Source: Salegentibacter agarivorans
GTDB lineage: Bacteria; Bacteroidota; Bacteroidia; Flavobacteriales; Flavobacteriaceae
Length of the DNA stretch: 64,000 nucleotides
NCBI RefSeq assembly: GCF_900113135.1
Contig: NZ_FOOH01000021.1
Location: 1 to 64,000 of the forward strand
Direction: 5' to 3'
Shown here: one piece after another, positions 17,782 through 25,855 of the stretch
Position numbering within the stretch: the first letter of the stretch is position 1
Layout of the letters: each line of letters opens with the position of its first letter
Notes under the pieces: generated by a model
What the model was told of the DNA's origin: nothing
Database searches by the model: none
What the model saw: only the letters and a program-made list of their open reading frames with translations
Program-made: the position numbers and the translations under genes

Positions 17782-18855
17782 ATGTTTCAGGATAGTCAGG
17801 ATATGCGCACAAACCTTTCAGAATTAGGTGAATTTGGATTAATAGATCATCTTACCAAAGGTTTTGAACCCAAACTTTCTTCAACTGTAAAAGCCATTGG
17901 CGACGATGCTGCAGTATTAAATTTTGAAAATAAACACACCGTAGTAACTACAGATCTTTTGGTGGAAGGTGTTCATTTTGATTTGGCTTATATGCCTCTT
18001 AAACATTTGGGGTATAAGGCGGTAATGGTAAATGCTTCAGATGTTTACGCAATGAATGCTAAAGCCACCCAAATCACTGTTTCTATAGCAGCTTCAAACA
18101 GGTTTCCGGTAGAAGCGCTGGAAGAATTATATTCGGGTATTGAACTTGCTGCGAAATTATATAATATTGATGTGGTAGGTGGTGATACTACTTCTTCAAC
18201 TTCAGGCTTATTAATTAGTATCACCGCACTCGGCATTGCTGACAAAGAAGATATTGTTTACCGTAGCGGTGCTAAACCAAATGATTTGCTTGTGGTGACC
18301 GGCGATCTTGGTGCGGCTTATATGGGTCTGCAAATTTTAGAGCGTGAAAAAGAGGTTTTTAAAGCCAATCCGAACGCCCAACCAGATCTGGATCCTTATA
18401 CTTATTTAATTGAAAGACAATTGAAGCCGGAAGCAAGAAAAGATATTGCGCCTTTATTGAAGGAACTTGGTGTAAAACCAACTTCTATGATAGATATTAG
18501 CGACGGACTCTCCTCTGAAATCATCCATTTATGTAAAAATTCTCAGGTTGGTGCAAATTTATATGAAGAGAAAATTCCGCTAGACCCGGCAGTGATTTCG
18601 GTTTGTGAGGAGTTTGATATAGATAGTACTACTATTGCTTTAAGTGGTGGCGAAGATTACGAATTACTTTTCACTATTTCCCAGGAAGATTATGATAAAA
18701 TAAAAGCAAATCCTAACTTAACCGTAATAGGCCATATGGCAGAGGAAAAAGAAGGAATGCATTTAATAACGCGTGCAAACCAGAAGTTGCCACTAATTGC
18801 AAGAGGCTGGAATTCTATGGAAGATAAAAATGAAAAATCTGAGAAAAAGGAATAA
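17782..18855 (+). CDS. thiL: Thiamine-monophosphate kinase
   Basis: ThiL phosphorylates thiamine phosphate to the active diphosphate cofactor using ATP. The 357-residue product shows the PurM-like fold motifs: AIGDDAAVL, TTDLLVEGVHFDL, VNASDVYAMNA, VVGGDTTSS, DISDGLSSEI and LSGGEDYELLFT, which carry the metal-binding aspartates. Family members are about 310-350 residues; the extra length is a short N-terminal and a charged C-terminal tail. It is divergent from sufA and its terminator lies inside the 3' end of the next, opposite gene. Confidence 0.95.
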   Translation: MFQDSQDMRTNLSELGEFGLIDHLTKGFEPKLSSTVKAIGDDAAVLNFENKHTVVTTDLLVEGVHFDLAYMPLKHLGYKAVMVNASDVYAMNAKATQITVSIAASNRFPVEALEELYSGIELAAKLYNIDVVGGDTTSSTSGLLISITALGIADKEDIVYRSGAKPNDLLVVTGDLGAAYMGLQILEREKEVFKANPNAQPDLDPYTYLIERQLKPEARKDIAPLLKELGVKPTSMIDISDGLSSEIIHLCKNSQVGANLYEEKIPLDPAVISVCEEFDIDSTTIALSGGEDYELLFTISQEDYDKIKANPNLTVIGHMAEEKEGMHLITRANQKLPLIARGWNSMEDKNEKSEKKE

Positions 18856-18886
18856 ATTTCCGGGAATTTAATTCCGAAATAAATGC

Positions 18887-19138
18887 TTAAGAAGCGTGAG
18901 CGTAATGCTTACGCTTTCTTTTTTGGTGTATTTTGGAAATATAATCGTTGGTTTCTTTGAATTTTGGGGTTAAGCGAGCCAAAAAACCATTTGCGGTATC
19001 GGTCATTTCCATGCCGCATTTCTCGCATTTGTATTCGTGAACGTGATCTGTAACATTTTTAGACACGCGTAATTTATGCCCGAAAATGCTGCAAAGAACT
19101 CTTCCGAATGAAAATCTAGTAGGGTGTTTTTCTTTCAT
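18887..19138 (-). CDS. Small zinc-ribbon-like protein of unknown function
   Basis: An 83-residue basic protein. A CEKC pair (residues about 43-46) with upstream Cys/His residues (LCSIFGHK, DHVHEY) suggests a single zinc site, somewhat like the DUF1660 phage-derived family. The tail is very basic (HQKRKRKHYAHAS), consistent with nucleic-acid or ribosome contact. Similar short proteins exist in other flavobacteria. It is monocistronic and convergent with thiL. Confidence 0.6.
   Translation of the reverse strand: MKEKHPTRFSFGRVLCSIFGHKLRVSKNVTDHVHEYKCEKCGMEMTDTANGFLARLTPKFKETNDYISKIHQKRKRKHYAHAS
18899..18925 (+). terminator. thiL terminator overlapping the end of the convergent gene
   Basis: AGCGTAA-TGC-TTACGCT is a perfect 7-bp stem followed by TTCTTTTTT on the plus strand, 44 bases past the thiL stop. 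It lies within the last codons of the minus-strand zinc-ribbon gene. Confidence 0.75.
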
Positions 19139-19204
19139 AAAAGCTTGATTTTCTTATTTCTTAAAGTCTAAAGTATAAAAAAAAGTTAAACTTTCGACAA
19201 AAAG

Positions 19205-19981
19205 TTAAAATTTATCGACAAATTGCAAAACTTTAAAGAGTTCATTTTTATCTTCCAAAAAGGCTAAATGACCACCCGGAAGACTTTCAAACTCACTTCC
19301 ACAACGTTTAGCTATGACTTTTATTGTGTTAAAATCCATAACAGGATCATTTTTTCCTGCAATCACAATTTTTTGTCCTTTAAAATTTGCAAAAAGCCCG
19401 GTGTGATCTGTACGAATTTTCATTCCTTTAATTGCAGCGTAGATTCCTTCAGTAGAAAACTTAAGAGCGCGATTTTTTAATTCTTCAATTTGAGGTTTGA
19501 ATAATTTATTATTTGCTGGCATCAATAAATTTGAGATAGCCATACTTACAAAAGCGCTTTTGTTTTTTAGAACCAAAGCAGCCGCGCGGTCGCGATTTGC
19601 TTTTCGTTCTTCAGAATCTGCCTGCGGAGTAGAATTTACCAACACCAGACTGTTGCACATTGTAGGAAAAATATTTTGAAATTCCAAACTCACATAGCCA
19701 CCCATAGAATGACCTGCAAAAGAAGCCTGTTGAATATCAAGCTCGTCCAAAACCGCTTTTACTGCTTTTGCCATTTCAGCCATCGTGTGCACTTCTACAA
19801 TATTCCCAGATTCACCGTGCCCGGGGAGGTCTATGCAAATAACCTTTCGCTTTGCTGATAGTTCTACCACAAAATCCTGCCATATTTCTTTAGACTCTAA
19901 AAAGCCATGCAAGAGAACTAGAGGATTTCCTGTTCCCTGTGAGGTAAAAGAAATAGGTGTGTTTTTATAGGTTGTTTTCAT
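19205..19981 (-). CDS. Alpha/beta-fold hydrolase
   Basis: A 258-residue soluble alpha/beta hydrolase. The oxyanion HGFL motif is near residue 25, the nucleophile elbow GHSMGG has Ser about 96, an acid lies in GKNDPVMD near 212, and the catalytic His is in GGHLAFLED near 237. It resembles the MenH/BioH/esterase group, but no substrate can be assigned. It is preceded by a repeat-rich spacer and so is probably expressed alone. Confidence 0.85.
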   Translation of the reverse strand: MKTTYKNTPISFTSQGTGNPLVLLHGFLESKEIWQDFVVELSAKRKVICIDLPGHGESGNIVEVHTMAEMAKAVKAVLDELDIQQASFAGHSMGGYVSLEFQNIFPTMCNSLVLVNSTPQADSEERKANRDRAAALVLKNKSAFVSMAISNLLMPANNKLFKPQIEELKNRALKFSTEGIYAAIKGMKIRTDHTGLFANFKGQKIVIAGKNDPVMDFNTIKVIAKRCGSEFESLPGGHLAFLEDKNELFKVLQFVDKF

Positions 19982-19989
19982 TAGTGCTT

Positions 19990-20041
19990 AAAATAGAAAA
20001 AGCCACGAATTCACAAAATAATTCTTGCATTCGTGGCTTTG
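19990..20041 (-). terminator. Terminator of pepP
   Basis: On the minus strand GCCACGAAT pairs with ATTCGTGGC around an 18-base loop, followed by TTTTTCTATTTT. It lies about 110 bases past the pepP stop. Confidence 0.7.
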
Positions 20042-20050
20042 GTTTTAAAT

Positions 20051-20130
20051 CGTCATCCTGAACTGGTTTCAGGATCTTTCATTATTCTGGTAGATCTCAT
20101 ATTTGAATCTGAAACAAGTTCAGATACGTA
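20051..20130. repeat. Interspersed intergenic repeat, family A, copy 1
   Basis: The left end CGTCATCCTGAACTGGTTTC is a short hairpin (TCCTGAA/TTCAGGA). The right end carries an inverted, diverged copy (ATCTGAAACAAGTTCAGAT). The 80-bp unit therefore folds on itself and lies in the pepP-hydrolase spacer. Confidence 0.65.
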
Positions 20131-20151
20131 AAAAGTAATTGACCTATTCTA

Positions 20152-21444
20152 TTAAGAATTCATAATATCCTCAATCTCCTCAATTTCAATTGGGATATTG
20201 CGCATTAAGTTGAAAGGCTCGCCTTCTGGCTGAATTACCACATCATCTTCCAAACGAATTCCGAAACCTTCATCGGGTAAATAAATTCCCGGTTCTACGG
20301 TGAAAACCTGGTTGGGCTTCATGGGTTCGGTTAAAATCCCGTAATCGTGGGTGTCTAATCCAATATTATGCGCGGTCCCGTGCATAAAATATTTTTTATA
20401 AGCAGGCCATTTTGGGTCTTCATTTTGAACATCGGCTTTATCCAATAAGCCATGATCTAGTAATTCTGATGTCATTAATTTACCGACTTCTTTATGGTAT
20501 TCTGCCCATATTGTTCCGGGAACCAACCATTTTGTAGCTTCTTTTTTAACCTTATTTACAGTGTTGTAAATCTGTTTCTGTCTATCAGAAAACTTTCCTG
20601 AAACCGGAATAGTTCTGGTCATATCACTGGAATAATTGGCATATTCTGCCCCGGTGTCTAAAAGGATTAAATCTCCTTCTTTACATTGTTGGTTATTCTC
20701 GGTATAATGCAGTACGTTGGCGTTATTTCCACTGGCAATAATTGGAGTGTAAGCGAATCCGCGGCTACGGTTTCTAATCATTTCATGCCAGTATTCGGCT
20801 TCAATTTCGTGTTCCCACACTCCGGGTTTTGTGAATTTTAATGCCCTGCGGAAAGCTTTTTCGGTAATATCGCAAGCTTTTTGCATTAGATCCAGCTCAA
20901 TAGGGTCTTTTACTGAACGTAGACGCTGCAAAATAGGATTACTTTTCGCTACCTGGTGTGCAGGATATTTTTCTTTACACCATTTTATAAATCTTTCGTC
21001 ACGAGTTTCGGTTTGTACATTCGCACGATAATGCTCGTTGGTATTGAAATATACTGTCTCGCATTGGGACATTACTTCAAAGAAAATCTTCTCAAAATCC
21101 TGAAGCCAGTAAACCGTTTCTATACGGCTAACTTCTAAAGCTTTTTCCTTATCTAATTTTGCGCCTTCCCAAACTGCGATATGCGGATTAGTTTCCGTAA
21201 GAAATAAAATCTCACGATGCTCCGGTTTTGGGGCATCCGGGAAAAGCACCAAAATTGCTTCCTCCTGGTCTACACCGCTTAAATAAAATAAATCCCTGTT
21301 TTGCTGAAAAGGCATGGTGCTATCGGCACCAATCGGGTAAATATCGTTAGCATTAAAAACCGCAAGGCTGTTAGGCTTCATTCCAGCCGTAAAGCTTTTT
21401 CGGTTTTTTATAAATAATTTACTGTCTATTTGATCGTATTTCAT
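20152..21444 (-). CDS. pepP: Aminopeptidase P (Xaa-Pro aminopeptidase, M24B)
   Basis: This enzyme removes N-terminal residues before proline and uses two metal ions. I start at the ATG at 21444 (MKYDQIDSKLF), giving 430 residues. The open frame runs 51 codons further upstream, but that stretch contains an intergenic palindrome and lacks homology. An N-terminal aminopeptidase P domain is followed by the pita-bread domain, with metal ligands in LLDTGAEYANYSSDMTR (two Asp), HGTAHNIGLD (His), TVEPGIY (Glu) and IRLEDDVV (Glu). It lies downstream of cbpAM on the same strand but is separated by a hairpin repeat. Confidence 0.95.
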   Translation of the reverse strand: MKYDQIDSKLFIKNRKSFTAGMKPNSLAVFNANDIYPIGADSTMPFQQNRDLFYLSGVDQEEAILVLFPDAPKPEHREILFLTETNPHIAVWEGAKLDKEKALEVSRIETVYWLQDFEKIFFEVMSQCETVYFNTNEHYRANVQTETRDERFIKWCKEKYPAHQVAKSNPILQRLRSVKDPIELDLMQKACDITEKAFRRALKFTKPGVWEHEIEAEYWHEMIRNRSRGFAYTPIIASGNNANVLHYTENNQQCKEGDLILLDTGAEYANYSSDMTRTIPVSGKFSDRQKQIYNTVNKVKKEATKWLVPGTIWAEYHKEVGKLMTSELLDHGLLDKADVQNEDPKWPAYKKYFMHGTAHNIGLDTHDYGILTEPMKPNQVFTVEPGIYLPDEGFGIRLEDDVVIQPEGEPFNLMRNIPIEIEEIEDIMNS

Positions 21445-21457
21445 TTGTTTATATTTT

Positions 21458-21490
21458 AAACCTCGCAGGTTTCCAAAACCTGTGAGGTTT
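21458..21490. repeat. Interspersed palindrome, family B, copy 1 (CCTCRCAGGT hairpin)
   Basis: AAACCTCGCAGGTTT and AAACCTGTGAGGTTT form a long stem with one mismatch and a tiny loop. It lies between cbpM and pepP and resembles a terminator. Confidence 0.7.
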
Positions 21491-21605
21491 GTTCGTTTGT
21501 AAAGTCTTCCTGCAAAGTTATCATTATCTCCCAGAGGAAAAAACCTCCAGGCAAGCCTATAAGTATTATCTGGAACTATAACTTGATTTCGAGACAAATC
21601 CTGGT

Positions 21606-21896
21606 TTACTCATATAAACCCAAACGGTTTTTAAGCTCTAGATTTTTCTTTTGTAATTTTTTCACCTGCCTTAATAAATGCTGAATTGCTTCAAGCCCTT
21701 CCAAATTTATATCGAGGTCGTAATGCAAACGCCATAGCCTCTCAAATTCTGAAATCTCATCGCAATGCACATACTCTGTGTCTTCTACGGTAATAATTTC
21801 TATCAAACCGCTTTCGTAAAGCGAACTAACAAAAGTGCGTTTCACTTTATACCTTGCGCAAATCTCATCGGTTGGTATTAAATCTTCTAAATTCAT
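21606..21896 (-). CDS. cbpM: CbpM-like chaperone modulator
   Basis: A 96-residue protein with an N-terminal MerR-like helix-turn-helix ([20 protein letters not shown]) and a C-terminal coiled coil ([19 protein letters not shown]). CbpM proteins bind the J-domain of CbpA and tune its co-chaperone activity. The start overlaps the cbpA stop by four bases (ATGA), so translation is coupled. Length and context fit the family well. Confidence 0.85.
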   Translation of the reverse strand: MNLEDLIPTDEICARYKVKRTFVSSLYESGLIEIITVEDTEYVHCDEISEFERLWRLHYDLDINLEGLEAIQHLLRQVKKLQKKNLELKNRLGLYE

Positions 21897-22822
21897 GAGC
21901 GTAATTTTTGAAGTTCTTGAAACAGTTCTCTTTCTCTCGCGCTTAAGTTTGTCGGCATTTTTACATCATAAGTGATAATTAAATCTCCAAACTGATTTTC
22001 CTTTTTATATTTCGGAAAGCCTTTGCCTTTTAATTTCACTTTAGTTCCGGGTTGGGTTTCAGGCTTTACTTTTAACTTAACTTTTCCGCCAAAAGTGTCT
22101 ACGGTGAGTTCCCCGCCAAGTAAAGCGGTATATAAATCCAGGTTTACAGTGCAGAATAAATTCTCTTTTTCTCTTTTGAATTTTGTGTTGTTTGCAATAT
22201 TAAAAGTGATATAAAGATCGCCTTTAGGGCCACCCTGAACGCCCGGCCCGCCGTGACCTTTAATCTTAATGGTTTGCCCATTCTCAACTCCGGCGGGTAT
22301 TGTAAGTCGGATATTTTTCCCATTTACCGTTAGCGTTTGTTTGTGACTGGTATACACATCGCTTAGGTTTAGCTGAAGTTCAGCATTAAAATCCTGGCCT
22401 TTAAAATGACGGCCGCGGCCTGAACCGTGAGCTCTTGCGCCACTGCCAAACATTTCTTCAAAGAAGTCTGAAAAAGTATCATCGTCAAAATTTCCTGAAT
22501 AGGAATAGCCGCCCTGGCCGCCACCAAATCCGCCGCCCGAGTAAGCTCTGCCGCCAGAAGCTTGCTGTTGTTTTTTAGCTTCTTCGTAAGCATCGGCGTG
22601 TTGCCAGTCTTTCCCGTATTGGTCGTATTTCTTACGTTTTTCGGGATCGCTCAAAACTTCGTTGGCTTCGTTTATTTGCTGAAACCTGAGCTGAGCTTCC
22701 TTATTATTGGGGTTGAGATCTGGGTGATATTTCCTGGCCAGCTTCCGGTAGGCTTTTTTAATATCAGCCTGGCTGGCAGATTTATCTAATTCCAGCAATT
22801 TGTAGTAGTCTATAAAATCCAT
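21893..22822 (-). CDS. cbpA: DnaJ-class co-chaperone CbpA
   Basis: A 309-residue class B J-protein. The J-domain spans 1-70 with the HPD motif in KYHPDLNP. A Gly/Phe/Ser-rich linker follows at about 88-130, then two C-terminal beta domains ([33 protein letters not shown]). The CxxCxGxG zinc repeats of DnaJ proper are absent, which makes it CbpA-like. It stimulates DnaK ATPase. It forms a two-gene unit with cbpM. No CIRCE or other heat-shock operator was recognisable upstream. Confidence 0.92.
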   Translation of the reverse strand: MDFIDYYKLLELDKSASQADIKKAYRKLARKYHPDLNPNNKEAQLRFQQINEANEVLSDPEKRKKYDQYGKDWQHADAYEEAKKQQQASGGRAYSGGGFGGGQGGYSYSGNFDDDTFSDFFEEMFGSGARAHGSGRGRHFKGQDFNAELQLNLSDVYTSHKQTLTVNGKNIRLTIPAGVENGQTIKIKGHGGPGVQGGPKGDLYITFNIANNTKFKREKENLFCTVNLDLYTALLGGELTVDTFGGKVKLKVKPETQPGTKVKLKGKGFPKYKKENQFGDLIITYDVKMPTNLSARERELFQELQKLRS

Positions 22823-23180
22823 GAAAACTTATGAATTAATGTTGAAATTCTATCTCCTGAAATTACTAAAAAGCTGGCTTAGTTCCCATTAAGTTTTTGC
22901 AAAATCGGAGAAATTAGGAGAAATTCAACCAAAAGGTGATTTTCGCAATCTTCAAGTTTGGGAATAATATTTTTAATGTTTCCCGAAAATTCTACTCGAG
23001 TTTACTCCGAAGTAGTTTACTGCTGAAATTAAATTGTAATTATTATTAAAAATTATTTTTAATATGAAGTTAATATTCAATTTTAAATTTTCATATGTAA
23101 CCAGATATACTCTATTAGCTTTTTTTATGAAATATTTATTCAATATTTGTTTCAATATTAATACTTAAAACTTTAATGCT
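22823..23180. other. AT-rich spacer between divergent cbpA and asnB
   Basis: 358 bases with no supported gene. It is strongly AT-rich near asnB, with short imperfect repeats such as CAATATTTGTTTCAATATT at about 23142-23160. No exact TAnnTTTG element could be tied to asnB. It should hold promoters for both genes. Confidence 0.5.
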
Positions 23181-24851
23181 GTGTGTGGAATTGTTTGTGC
23201 ATTCGATTTAAAAGAGAAGTCTGAAGACTTAAGACCTCAAATATTAGAAATGGCTAAATGTTTAAGACATCGTGGCCCAGACTGGAGTGGAATTTATAGT
23301 GATGAAAAAGCGATTTTGGCGCATGAGCGTCTGGCTATTGTAGATCCTATTTCTGGTGGACAACCATTATTATCTGATGATAAACAGCTAGTGCTTGCTG
23401 CAAATGGCGAGATCTATAATCATAAAGAATTAAGAAGTCAGTTTCCAAATTATAATTTTCAAACAAAATCTGATTGTGAGGTTATCCTTGCGCTCTATAA
23501 AGAAAAAGGAGATAGCTTTTTAGATGAATTAAACGGGATTTTTGGTTTTGCTATTTATGATGCTGAGAATGATGAGTATTTTATTGCTCGAGATCATATG
23601 GGGATTATTCCTTTATATATAGGCTGGGATCAAAACGGAACCTTTTATGTAGCTTCAGAACTTAAAGCTCTGGAAGGAAAATGTACTAAGATTGAATTAT
23701 TTCCTCCCGGGCATTATTTATCCAGTAAAAAGGAAGGTTTTCAAAAATGGTATGAGCGTGACTGGATGGAATATGATGCCGTAAAGGATAATGAAACCAG
23801 TATCGAAGATTTAAAGGAAGCTCTTGAAAAAGCGGTACACCGGCAGTTAATGAGTGATGTTCCTTATGGGGTTTTACTTTCAGGTGGCTTAGATTCTTCA
23901 ATTACTTCTGCAGTTGCCAAATTGTATTCAGAAAAAAGAATAGAGAGTGACGATAAAGACGCGGCCTGGTGGCCGAGATTGCACTCTTTTGCCATAGGGT
24001 TAGAGGGTTCGCCAGATCTTGCGGCTGCACAAAAAGTGGCCGATCATTTAGACACGGTGCATCACGAAATAAAATTCACTATACAGGAAGGATTAGATGC
24101 GATTAAAGATGTGATTTATCATTTAGAAACTTATGATGTAACCACAATTAGGGCGTCTACTCCTATGTATTTAATGGCTAGAACTATCAAATCTTTGGGA
24201 ATCAAAATGGTGCTTTCGGGTGAAGGTGCAGATGAAATATTTGGTGGATATCTTTACTTTCATAAAGCTCCGAGTGCAAAGGATTTTCACGAGGAGACCG
24301 TTCGAAAATTAGATAAATTACATCAATATGATTGTTTGCGGGCTAATAAATCTCTTAGCGCCTGGGGTATAGAGGGTCGTGTTCCATTTTTGGATAAAGA
24401 ATTTATGGACGTAGCCATGAGAATAAACACGAAAGATAAGATGATTACCGGGGAACGTATTGAAAAATGGGTCCTAAGAAAGGCATTTGAAGATTATTTG
24501 CCAGAAAGCGTAGCCTGGAGGCAAAAAGAACAATTTTCAGATGGGGTTGGTTATAGTTGGATAGATACTTTAAAAGAATTGGTTAATGCAGAGGTGAGCG
24601 ATGAGCAGCTTAAAAATGCACACTTTAAATTTCCAATTCAGCCACCATCTAGTAAAGAAGAATATTATTACCGATCTATTTTCACCGATCATTTTCCAAG
24701 TGATGCGGCAGCAATGTCAGTACCTTCTGTACCTTCTGTAGCTTGTAGTACACCAACCGCTTTAGAATGGGATGAGTCTTTTAAAAATATGAACGATCCA
24801 TCGGGTAGAGCAGTAGCAAATGTTCATGCTGATAGTTACCAAAAAGCTTAG
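23181..24851 (+). CDS. asnB: Asparagine synthetase B, glutamine-hydrolysing
   Basis: Converts aspartate, glutamine and ATP to asparagine. The 556-residue protein begins MCGIVCAF; Cys2, exposed after Met removal, is the N-terminal amidotransferase nucleophile, so the start must be the GTG at 23181 (no in-frame ATG precedes it). The class II glutaminase domain spans about 2-190 (ILAHERLAIVDP, ANGEIYNHKE). The synthetase domain follows, with the PP-loop LLSGGLDSS and the later SGEGADEIFGGY. Length is normal for bacterial AsnB. It is monocistronic with a strong terminator. Confidence 0.96.
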   Translation: MCGIVCAFDLKEKSEDLRPQILEMAKCLRHRGPDWSGIYSDEKAILAHERLAIVDPISGGQPLLSDDKQLVLAANGEIYNHKELRSQFPNYNFQTKSDCEVILALYKEKGDSFLDELNGIFGFAIYDAENDEYFIARDHMGIIPLYIGWDQNGTFYVASELKALEGKCTKIELFPPGHYLSSKKEGFQKWYERDWMEYDAVKDNETSIEDLKEALEKAVHRQLMSDVPYGVLLSGGLDSSITSAVAKLYSEKRIESDDKDAAWWPRLHSFAIGLEGSPDLAAAQKVADHLDTVHHEIKFTIQEGLDAIKDVIYHLETYDVTTIRASTPMYLMARTIKSLGIKMVLSGEGADEIFGGYLYFHKAPSAKDFHEETVRKLDKLHQYDCLRANKSLSAWGIEGRVPFLDKEFMDVAMRINTKDKMITGERIEKWVLRKAFEDYLPESVAWRQKEQFSDGVGYSWIDTLKELVNAEVSDEQLKNAHFKFPIQPPSSKEEYYYRSIFTDHFPSDAAAMSVPSVPSVACSTPTALEWDESFKNMNDPSGRAVANVHADSYQKA

Positions 24852-24880
24852 AAAAATAATTTCGAAAATTAAATTTTATT

Positions 24881-24914
24881 AAAAAGCTACCTAAATCTAT
24901 GGGTAGCTTTTTTT
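24881..24914 (+). terminator. asnB terminator
   Basis: AAAGCTACC pairs with GGGTAGCTTT around a 9-base loop, followed by TTTTT; it lies 30 bases after the stop. Confidence 0.85.
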
Positions 24915-25119
24915 ATGGAGTTTTAATTCCTAACCTGGTTGTGAATTGTGTAGCCGTATTTATATGAATTTTCAGCAAAAAGAATTGAAGTGCCTTGGAA
25001 GATAGCATTAGGTAAAGGTTTTAAGCTTTATTATTGTGTTAATTCGGAATAATAATCTTCAACAAAATTATCGCTTACTTATACTTGTTCTAAATAGTCC
25101 TATAAACAGCCTTGAAAGT

Positions 25120-25150
25120 TTGTCCGTAAGTGATTTGGAGTGTATTTTTG
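25120..25150 (+). promoter_or_regulatory. sdhCAB promoter
   Basis: TTG at 25120-25122, 20 bases, then TATTTTTG at 25143-25150 fit the Bacteroidota -33/-7 consensus closely. Transcription would begin about 25156, leaving a leader of roughly 25 nt before the sdhC ATG at 25181. This also argues against the earlier GTG start. Confidence 0.7.
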
Positions 25151-25180
25151 CTGTTAAATTTCTATAAAATTATCAAACCA

Positions 25181-25843
25181 ATGGGTGGATTTCTAAATTC
25201 AACCATAGCAAGAAAATTTGCTATGGCCTTATCGGGACTATTTCTGGTCTTATTTTTAGCTCAGCATTTCAGCATCAATTTTATTTCAGTATTCAGTAAA
25301 GACGTCTTTAATGAAGTTTCTCACTTTATGGGAACCAACTTTTTTGTCCAGGCTTTATTGCAACCGGTTCTAATTTTTGGAGTGATTTTTCACTTTGTAA
25401 TGGGTTTTATACTGGAAGCGAAAAACCGTGGAGCAAGAGACATAAAATATGTGAAGTTTGCCGGAAATGAAAATTCAAGCTGGGTTTCAAGAAATATGAT
25501 TTACTCCGGACTTGTAATTTTAGCTTTTTTAGGGCTTCACTTTTACGATTTCTGGTTTCCGGAAATGATTCATAAATATATAGAATCGCATCCCGAAGAC
25601 GCTGCTCGTTATTATGATGAGTTAGTGGCGAAATTCCAAAGCCCGGTTAGAACAATATTATACGTGGTTTCATTTGTATTTTTGGCCCTTCACCTTTATC
25701 ACGGCTTTTCTTCTTCTTTCCAATCTGTTGGATGGAGAAATAAGTACGCTAAAGGACTTAGAGGATTTACCAAAGCTTATGCGATCATCATACCGCTAGG
25801 ATTTATTTTTATAGCCCTTTTTCACTATATTAATAACCTTTAA
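25181..25843 (+). CDS. sdhC: Succinate dehydrogenase cytochrome b subunit
   Basis: Membrane anchor of complex II. The 220-residue protein starting MGGFLNSTIARKFAMALSG has five predicted membrane helices and histidines at helix positions (AQHFSINF, VSHFMG, IFHFVMG, GLHFYDF, ALHLYHGF) expected to ligate two b hemes, as in the single-polypeptide Wolinella/Bacillus type. There is no separate sdhD, which agrees with this fused type. The stop lies 12 bases before sdhA. Confidence 0.93.
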   Translation: MGGFLNSTIARKFAMALSGLFLVLFLAQHFSINFISVFSKDVFNEVSHFMGTNFFVQALLQPVLIFGVIFHFVMGFILEAKNRGARDIKYVKFAGNENSSWVSRNMIYSGLVILAFLGLHFYDFWFPEMIHKYIESHPEDAARYYDELVAKFQSPVRTILYVVSFVFLALHLYHGFSSSFQSVGWRNKYAKGLRGFTKAYAIIIPLGFIFIALFHYINNL

Positions 25844-25855
25844 TACGTAAGATTT

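Larger units (their letters stand above)
24852..25180. other. Spacer between asnB and sdhC
   Basis: 329 bases holding the asnB terminator at its left end and the sdh promoter at its right end. The middle (about 24920-25110) shows no gene, RNA or clear repeat. A GTG-initiated open frame from 25130 into sdhC overlaps the promoter and is not taken as coding. Confidence 0.6.

Noticed and set aside
21445-21597. 51-codon N-terminal extension of aminopeptidase P
   Set aside because: It contains the family B palindrome and no domain sequence; the ATG at 21444 gives the normal start.
22369-22593. 74-codon frame overlapping cbpA in another frame
   Set aside because: It arises from the Gly/Ser-rich, low-complexity linker of cbpA; no signal of its own.
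25130-25180. GTG-initiated 17-codon extension of SdhC
   Set aside because: It overlaps the -7 promoter element at 25143-25150; family members start with the MGGFLNSTIARK-like sequence.
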